From: an uncultured Blautia sp.
GTDB taxonomy: Bacteria > Bacillota > Clostridia > Lachnospirales > Lachnospiraceae
NCBI GenBank assembly: GCA_900541345.1
Contig: UQJE01000043.1
Location: 1 to 19,562 of the forward strand
Length of the DNA stretch: 19,562 nucleotides
Direction of reading: 5' to 3'
In this document: positions 14,733-19,562 of the stretch, one piece after another
Layout of the letters: each line of letters opens with the position of its first letter
Position numbering within the stretch: the stretch's first letter is position 1
The notes under the pieces: model-generated
What the model saw: only the letters and a program-made list of their open reading frames with translations
What the model was told of the DNA's origin: nothing
Databases searched by the model: none
Translations under genes and position numbers: made by a program

Positions 14733-14836
14733 TTATGTTTCCTCCTTCTTGCTTTGTTGCGATTGAACATTTTTACAATGCCTCAATCTGGTTTTATACA
14801 TTTTTATGCAAATTGATTTCTTTGTTTTATGGCATA

Positions 14837-14866
14837 ATTATATAACAAAGAAGAAGGATTTGTCAT
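14837..14866 (-). promoter_or_regulatory. Promoter of paralogue 1
   Basis: ATGACA (14861-14866) and TATAAT (14837-14842) are 18 bases apart on the minus strand. The same layout and surrounding bases occur before paralogue 2. The 5' leader of about 100 bases between promoter and ATG is also conserved between the two genes. Confidence 0.7.
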
Positions 14867-14973
14867 CTGTTTTTACTTTCTTTCCATGCCATTTATAAGG
14901 AATTTTTCCCGTTGAATTTACTTACTTTTTTAGATATTACACTTATTTTGAAAGTCTTGTGCCGTCTATATAA

Positions 14974-15008
14974 CGTAAAACGGCGGGAATGAATCCCCGC
15001 CGTTTTAC
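14974..15008. terminator. Terminator of paralogue 2
   Basis: GTAAAACGGCGGG and CCCGCCGTTTTAC form a long G+C-rich stem with flanking T/A tracts. It lies about 20 bases past the stop of the upstream paralogue and is symmetric enough to work in both directions. Confidence 0.82.
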
Positions 15009-15027
15009 ATAATCATATCGCTATTAT

Positions 15028-17067
15028 TTATTTCTTATACAACTGCCCGTTTATAACCTCATAAACAACACCGTTATATTCTATCGTACCCTTATAATCT
15101 GTCGCAAGCTCTCCCTTAATAACGTAGAACAGTTTTCCATCATATCCTGCCACACCGGTATGCTGGGTCTGAATCTGTCCATTGGCTGCAAAGTACCATT
15201 TTTTATCTTTCGGGTCCTGCCACAGTCCATTGGCTTCTTTCGCAATCCTGCCGACTGCCACAATAAACTTACCTCCGTCATGCTCCACGATTCCATTGGT
15301 ATTGGTATCTAAATAACCATTTTCCAGATAGAACCATTCATTATCATATAATGCAAGCCCTTTGTATTCACTCTGAATCTGTCCATTGGAGAAGAAATAA
15401 AATTTATCGTCTGTGGTGCTCTCATCATCTGCGCCGCTTACAAGATACAGACCATTCATATCTGTTGTAATTTCTCCATCTTTAACATAGAACTTCGCGC
15501 CATCATATTCGGTAAGTCCTTCAAACTCTTCATCTACCTGTCCGTCTTTGAAGAAACAAAATACGTTAGAAAATATTTTTCCTTCCGATGCTCCTACATT
15601 ATATCCTTCCGCCACAAAATGCAGACCATTTATATCTGTTGCAACAGTGCCATCTTTAATATAGAAAGCACCCTCATACTTTCTTATAACCCCTTCAAAT
15701 TTAGTATCCAACTCGTTGTCTACATAATAATAAATTTTTCCGTCATCGCCCTTTCGAAGCTGTCTATACGGTCTTTTATCGACAAATACAGTCATATTTG
15801 GATTTCCACCTGATGGTCCACTTGGAATTTTTATTTCTTCTACACTGCCATCTTCATTCCGATGCATATAACGAGCGCTTATACTCACTGCCATATCGCC
15901 TATATCTTCCTTCGCTGTTATATATAAACGCCTGCTGTTTTCTTTATCCTGTTCAATAGAGACTGTATCTTCAGCCCCATTAAACCAATTAAAAGACCAC
16001 TCAACATAAAAATCTGTAAAAGCTTCTACAATTCTATCACCATCTTCGCTTATAGAAGTTCGTTTTGCTTTCGCTTCCACTTCTATGGTTTCTCCCGGTT
16101 TCACGGTCGGATTAAACTCATCTGTATAGCTCGAACTAAATAAAAATCCTGTATACTCTGCACTTACATAAAGCCGCAAGGAATGCGTATCCAAAACATT
16201 ATCCCACCGTTTATAGGTCACTGTCATATCAGTATTACTACGCCAATCATCTTTGGTTTTCAGATATACATAGCCATTTTCCCAGTCCTGCACCTCAACT
16301 AATTTCGGCTCATATACCTCAATATTTACAATCTCCACAGGAATCTTTTCTGTACCATAAGGGTGGGTTGCGTCCTCTGGAATACAAAACATGTTCAACG
16401 CTTTCTTGCCCTCCCAGTTTTTCAACATATACATTTTTTCCGGAAAATCGTATTTATAGCTTGGCTCCCGCACTTCAATCTGCCCTGTCCTTGCACTTCC
16501 GGTCTCCTTACCCGTTGTATCGAATATTTCTACGACTAATCTGCCTTTTTCTCCTGCATGTCCTTTTACTCCTGTTACAGTACAGCTAACACCATCTGCA
16601 CCCTGTTTTAGCTGTACGGCGGATTCTGATTTCGCCTCAGCAGGCTCCCAGCTCCATTTAATCTCATGATTTTTTAAGACTTCTGCATATGCTTCGTCAA
16701 GAACAAACTTCTGCTCCTGTTCCACATATACCCAACTCCATAATTCTTCTGTTGTTCCCTGCCACTCGCTGATGATAGGAATTTCTGTAATCCCGGATTC
16801 TGCTTTGTCCTGCGGTATTTCTTTTTCCGTTTCTTCCTGCTCTGAACCGGCTGAGAGAAGATTATCTTCCGGAAGTATGGCTTCTCCTGTCTGCTCTGTA
16901 GTTTCCTGCTCACCGGAAGTAAGTTCTGATTCAGCTAAAGCTCCTGTCGCAGCTGCTTCCTGTTCTGCTCCGGATTCCAGCTCTTCTGCGAATACAACTG
17001 CCGGGCTGCTGCTCATTACCATTGCCGCTGCCAAAAAGAAAGCGGCTGTCTGTTTTCCATGTCTCAT
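15028..17067 (-). CDS. Secreted protein with C-terminal cell-wall-binding-type repeats (paralogue 2)
   Basis: A 679-residue paralogue of the protein at 12699-14732 with the same layout: signal peptide (ending VVFA-EE), acidic linker, ISEWQGTTEELWSW domain, Ig-like modules and about ten C-terminal repeats. Nucleotide identity is nearly complete over the start (first 28 codons) and over a stretch in the last 300 bases of the gene (about 15110-15345 versus 12780-13015, only a few differences). The central part (about residues 205-440) has many substitutions and several length changes. This points to tandem duplication with gene conversion at the ends. GGAGG lies eight bases before the ATG. Its own promoter is at 17180-17209 and its own terminator at 14974-15008, so the two copies are separate units. 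Confidence 0.85.
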   Translation of the reverse strand: MRHGKQTAAFFLAAAMVMSSSPAVVFAEELESGAEQEAAATGALAESELTSGEQETTEQTGEAILPEDNLLSAGSEQEETEKEIPQDKAESGITEIPIISEWQGTTEELWSWVYVEQEQKFVLDEAYAEVLKNHEIKWSWEPAEAKSESAVQLKQGADGVSCTVTGVKGHAGEKGRLVVEIFDTTGKETGSARTGQIEVREPSYKYDFPEKMYMLKNWEGKKALNMFCIPEDATHPYGTEKIPVEIVNIEVYEPKLVEVQDWENGYVYLKTKDDWRSNTDMTVTYKRWDNVLDTHSLRLYVSAEYTGFLFSSSYTDEFNPTVKPGETIEVEAKAKRTSISEDGDRIVEAFTDFYVEWSFNWFNGAEDTVSIEQDKENSRRLYITAKEDIGDMAVSISARYMHRNEDGSVEEIKIPSGPSGGNPNMTVFVDKRPYRQLRKGDDGKIYYYVDNELDTKFEGVIRKYEGAFYIKDGTVATDINGLHFVAEGYNVGASEGKIFSNVFCFFKDGQVDEEFEGLTEYDGAKFYVKDGEITTDMNGLYLVSGADDESTTDDKFYFFSNGQIQSEYKGLALYDNEWFYLENGYLDTNTNGIVEHDGGKFIVAVGRIAKEANGLWQDPKDKKWYFAANGQIQTQHTGVAGYDGKLFYVIKGELATDYKGTIEYNGVVYEVINGQLYKK

Positions 17068-17179
17068 TTACGTTTCCTCCTTCTTGCTTTGTTGCGATTG
17101 AGCATTTTTACAATGCCCAATCTGGATTTTATATATTTTTTATATGTTACACAAATTGATTTCTTTGTCTTATAGCACA

Positions 17180-17209
17180 ATTATACAGCAAAGAAGAAGG
17201 ATTTGTCAT
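17180..17209 (-). promoter_or_regulatory. Promoter of paralogue 2
   Basis: ATGACA (17204-17209) and TATAAT (17180-17185), 18 bases apart on the minus strand, are a copy of the promoter before paralogue 1 within an otherwise similar upstream region. Confidence 0.7.
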
Positions 17210-17256
17210 CTGTTTCTACGCTCTTTTAAATTTTTTCTGAACATGAATCGGTAAAC

Positions 17257-17302
17257 GTCGAAAAAGGCATCGCCCCATCGTCTGCCAGACGATAGGGCAA
17301 CA
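17257..17302 (-). terminator. Terminator behind the gene remnant
   Basis: GCCCTATCGTCTG and CAGACGATGGGGC pair closely, extended by GGTGTT/GATGCC with G-U pairs, and are followed on the minus strand by TTTTTC. It sits shortly after the TAA of the remnant at 17317. Confidence 0.85.
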
Positions 17303-17316
17303 CCCGCTTTTTATAA

Positions 17317-17700
17317 TTATTTACCTCTTACTACAATATACTTATGGTTAATCCCCCTTACAGCCAGTAAGGAATTACCCATCTTATTGCTTAATCTGTT
17401 AGAATGATAAGAGCAATCGGTATAGCGGATACTTCCTTGGGCTTTGCGCCCGTAAAGTAATCTGCTAACCAGCTATTTTCTTCATACAATGATTATAAAT
17501 CCGTATATAGGTATAATTTGAGTAATGGATTCCATCATACTGGGTTCCATCATAGTAGATTCCGTCATCTGCCTTACCGGATACTATCATAGAAAACCAG
17601 CCATTTCCCAATAACAGCTCATTATAAGCATCAATATAGGTAAAATATTTGTTACTTCCAGAACATAATCCGTCATAAATCTTTTTAAAAAAATTTAAGT
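17317..17700 (-). pseudogene. Frameshifted remnant of a secreted repeat-type protein (tentative)
   Basis: Two overlapping minus-strand frames read like protein. The upstream one (about 17465-17695) contains KKIYDGLCSGSNKYFTYID, NGWFSMIVSGKADDGIYYDG and TQYDGIHY, then stops at 17465. The downstream one, in another frame (about 17317-17480), contains GSIRYTDCSYHSNRLSNKMG and ends KYIVVRGK. Tyr-Asp-Gly and NGWF...GKAD patterns recall cell-wall-binding repeats, which would make it a decayed relative of the two neighbouring proteins, but that likeness is weak. No start codon with a ribosome binding site is seen. A proper terminator follows, supporting a former gene. Confidence 0.45.
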
Positions 17701-17802
17701 AATTTCCTCAAAAGTGGCTTAAATCCAGTGTTTACAAGCACTTTGGGGCTTTGGAATCAACGATTTTACTACCAATTTACTACTTTTGAGCCTTGCCATA
17801 AA

Positions 17803-17853
17803 AAAATGAGATACTCTGTATTTTTTCTGTACAGAGTATCTCATTTTTCTTAA
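17803..17853. terminator. Strong bidirectional terminator behind the relaxase gene
   Basis: AAAATGAGATACTCTGTA and its inverted copy TACAGAGTATCTCATTTT flank a short T-rich loop, with A/T tracts on both sides. It lies about 40 bases past the stop of the relaxase gene. Confidence 0.88.
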
Positions 17854-17890
17854 AAAAGAGAAAAAACAAATGATTTATAGTAAAATTCCT

Positions 17891-19201
17891 TTAAAAGAAA
17901 TTGTACTCTGGAATATCCCTTTCCACAGGGGTATTAAAACGCATTGCAATATCATCAACTGTTCTTTGTCGGTTACGTTCTCTACGAATTTCTTCAAGTT
18001 CCTCAGACCACGGAGAGGTTACAGTTCTACGTTCCTCATCAAACATTCGATACAGTTTCTCAACGGTACTCCTATACTGCTTGTTATTTTTCTGTCCTAA
18101 TCGGTCTAAGAAATCCAAGAAATCTTTATTGAGCGTATGCTCTTGAGCAAGAATGTGCTGGCATACATCAGAAACAGAATACGCTTTTTCAAGCATACCA
18201 TCCGCTTCAGATTTCAGTTTTTTGATTGCATTTTTTTCCTCAATCAAGGACTTCATTTGTGTTTGAAGATTCGCTTTTTCCTTTTGGAAATCCTCTTGCT
18301 GGCACTCAAAAAGTTTCAGATTATTTTCCAGATTTTCTTGTGCGGCTTGAGCCTTTGCCTGTACGTCTGCCATAGCTTTTGACAGTACATCCAATTCTTC
18401 TCTATCTAACATAATTTTCTTCTCCTTTTCCTGTAATTGTGCTTTACGATTTGTTAATTCTTTAAGTTGTTCGGGGGTGAGCCCCTGTTGGTGTATCTCT
18501 CCATTTTTATCCACATAGTAGGCAAGAAATTCCTCTATGGGCTTATTCTCCTGTTCAATATCGTACCCCTTCTTTTTCAATTCTTTACGGATTTGCTTGT
18601 GCATAGAAGCAAGCTGGCGAGGATTCTTGAAAAACATTGTCTGGGAGAGCGAACACTTAATTTCTCCATTAGATTTTTTCTTTTCATAACATGGCACGAA
18701 GATAATATGAACGTGTACGTTAGTTTCATCTTTGTGGATAGAGAATCCAATAATATTTTCTTTTCCAAACATTTCTTCAATAATGCTCATCACATCCCAA
18801 ACCCATGTATCATTGTGCTGTACGATTGCATCACTATCCAACTGTACAACAAGTGGTCTGGCAATGACGGTGTCATTTTTACCTTTACTTGCGATTCTTG
18901 CCCCATGCTCTTTAGCGTATTCGATACGCCTGTTCACAGAATCAAGCATATCATTAGAAGTATCTGTTCTCTGCCATACGCCATTGGAATCCTTATAATA
19001 AGATTCATTTTCAAGGGTGAAATCAGAATGAATATCGGGATTGCTATGGTTGACTTCACAGCCATTCCTACGGTCTGTTTCTCTGTCTATGTGACAAATA
19101 TATCCAGAAATGCCGCCGAATCCTGTTTTGCGTGTTTTAGTGCTTGTATAGACACCCGACTTATGGATTTTTATTGAAGCGTCAAAACTCAAATATCCCA
19201 T
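17891..19201 (-). CDS. MobV-family relaxase (plasmid recombination/mobilization protein)
   Basis: A 436-residue Mob/Pre protein. MobV relaxases nick DNA at an origin of transfer and let small plasmids or integrated mobilizable elements move with a helper conjugation system. The N-terminal relaxase domain (about 1-220) includes GYICHIDRET, ARPLVVQLDSD and the metal-binding triad HKDETNVHVHIIFVP (about residues 155-170), followed by the family-typical MFFKNPRQLASMHKQI. From about 240 to 350 the chain is a long, charged coiled coil, then a short C-terminal tail ends in YNFF. The start at 19201 has GGGGG upstream. It has its own consensus promoter. No replication or integrase gene is visible within the window, so its element extends right or is decayed. 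Confidence 0.92.
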   Translation of the reverse strand: MGYLSFDASIKIHKSGVYTSTKTRKTGFGGISGYICHIDRETDRRNGCEVNHSNPDIHSDFTLENESYYKDSNGVWQRTDTSNDMLDSVNRRIEYAKEHGARIASKGKNDTVIARPLVVQLDSDAIVQHNDTWVWDVMSIIEEMFGKENIIGFSIHKDETNVHVHIIFVPCYEKKKSNGEIKCSLSQTMFFKNPRQLASMHKQIRKELKKKGYDIEQENKPIEEFLAYYVDKNGEIHQQGLTPEQLKELTNRKAQLQEKEKKIMLDREELDVLSKAMADVQAKAQAAQENLENNLKLFECQQEDFQKEKANLQTQMKSLIEEKNAIKKLKSEADGMLEKAYSVSDVCQHILAQEHTLNKDFLDFLDRLGQKNNKQYRSTVEKLYRMFDEERRTVTSPWSEELEEIRRERNRQRTVDDIAMRFNTPVERDIPEYNFF

Positions 19202-19248
19202 GCGATTCCCCCTTTCTTGCTGTTATATATGTTCTATATCTTATGTAT

Positions 19249-19277
19249 ATAATATCACATTGTTAAATCTTTGTCAA
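19249..19277 (-). promoter_or_regulatory. Promoter of the relaxase gene
   Basis: TTGACA (19272-19277) and TATTAT (19249-19254) are separated by 17 bases on the minus strand, about 50 bases ahead of the start codon. Confidence 0.82.
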
Positions 19278-19299
19278 TCTCATCAAGCGATTTCTTACG

Positions 19300-19312
19300 G
19301 GACAATTTGTCC
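19300..19312. other. Short palindrome upstream of the relaxase promoter
   Basis: GGACAATTTGTCC is a near-perfect palindrome (six-base arms, one central base) 23 bases upstream of the -35 box. It could be a repressor or relaxosome-protein site, or part of the origin of transfer. No direct evidence distinguishes these. Confidence 0.35.
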
Positions 19313-19373
19313 TGTTGCCTGTTTTTTTATGCCTTTCTTATAATAAAATCAAGTATCTATTTCCGTTTTTTAT

Positions 19374-19562
19374 TTACGAAAATGATTCACGTTCTAGTTT
19401 CTTCGATAGTATATTTTCTTTCCGTCTTTTCGTTTTCTCTGTCAAAAGTGTTTCTATTTCCCCGATAGTGTATCTCTTTTCCCTTTTCAATCTATCTCTC
19501 CGCAATGGTTGTAGCAAAATACAGCGATCACGATGTTCTTTTCGCCATATTTTGTAAGAGGG
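19374..19562 (-). CDS. C-terminal end of an unidentified basic protein (cut by window edge)
   Basis: A minus-strand frame is open from the window edge to TAA at 19374-19376 (62 residues). It reads YKIWRKEHRDRCILL, then KRYTIGEIETLLTEKTKRR and ends KLERESFS. The composition is Lys/Arg/Glu-rich, as in small DNA-binding or mobilization accessory proteins. A 60-base in-phase repetition occurs around CGATAGT (19404 and 19464). The family is not recognised. The stretch between its stop and the relaxase promoter (19278-19373) is A+T-rich and would be the natural place for an origin of transfer, though I see no clear MobV nick site. Confidence 0.35.
   Translation of the reverse strand, partial: PSYKIWRKEHRDRCILLQPLRRDRLKREKRYTIGEIETLLTEKTKRRKENILSKKLERESFS

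Noticed and set aside
14173..14766. Plus-strand open frame of 197 codons, Ser/Ala/Pro-rich
   Set aside because: It is the reverse of the acidic linker and signal peptide of the surface protein. The same shadow occurs in the paralogue (16772-17101).
17700..17790. Possible integrase attachment site in the A+T-rich sequence with repeated GTAGTAAA
   Set aside because: No tRNA end, integrase gene or matching second copy is visible in the window, so an att site cannot be supported.
18467..19177. Plus-strand open frame of 236 codons
   Set aside because: It is antisense to the MobV relaxase, whose catalytic motif confirms the minus strand.
19398..19480. Repeated CGATAGT-rich 60-base spacing as a CRISPR or origin-of-transfer repeat
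   Set aside because: Only two imperfect copies exist and they fall in phase within a likely coding frame. No nick-site consensus was recognised.

Overview
The window looks like chromosome of a Gram-positive, low-to-mid G+C Clostridia, most likely Lachnospiraceae. The reasons are the strong GGAGG ribosome binding sites, consensus sigma-A promoters, T-box and Mn riboswitch control, secreted proteins with cell-wall-binding-type repeats, and the codon choice. Every gene I can support is on the minus strand, so the window reads from right to left. No rRNA, tRNA or CRISPR array was seen.

From high to low coordinates: (1) 19562-17800 is accessory DNA. It holds a MobV-type relaxase with its own consensus promoter, an open frame cut by the window edge, and a strong terminator. 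(2) 17700-17260 holds a frameshifted gene remnant with its own terminator. (3) 17210-12587 holds two tandem paralogous secreted proteins with C-terminal repeats, each with a near-identical promoter and leader. A secreted HExxH metallopeptidase follows (12564-11728). (4) 11635-6566 is a methionine module: promoter, methionine T-box leader, metG, a DUF4430 protein and an ECF-transporter S component. It is interrupted between the leader's ribosome binding site and the metG start codon by an IS607-family element. That element has a truncated tnpA, an apparently intact tnpB and a probable omega-RNA end. (5) 6569-3703 is a yybP-ykoY (Mn2+) riboswitch controlling a P-type cation ATPase, which is therefore probably a Mn2+/Ca2+ exporter. 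(6) 3564-3140 is a gene-free block of nested palindromes. (7) 3107-318 is a probable operon: moaC, mogA, a MOSC-domain gene, a TatD-family nuclease and an unrecognised protein. (8) 237-63 is a short, strongly structured RNA gene with a perfect consensus promoter and an intrinsic terminator. It is followed by a palindromic repeat (1-60) that also occurs at 11278-11337.

The most interesting points are the IS607 insertion that separates an essential tRNA-synthetase gene from its T-box and Shine-Dalgarno sequence (and makes the first bases of metG the likely TnpB guide); the unidentified small RNA at the left edge; a multi-hairpin repeat sitting directly behind two unrelated terminators; and the Mn riboswitch, which points to the substrate of the ATPase. 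All assignments come from reading the sequence; no database search was possible.
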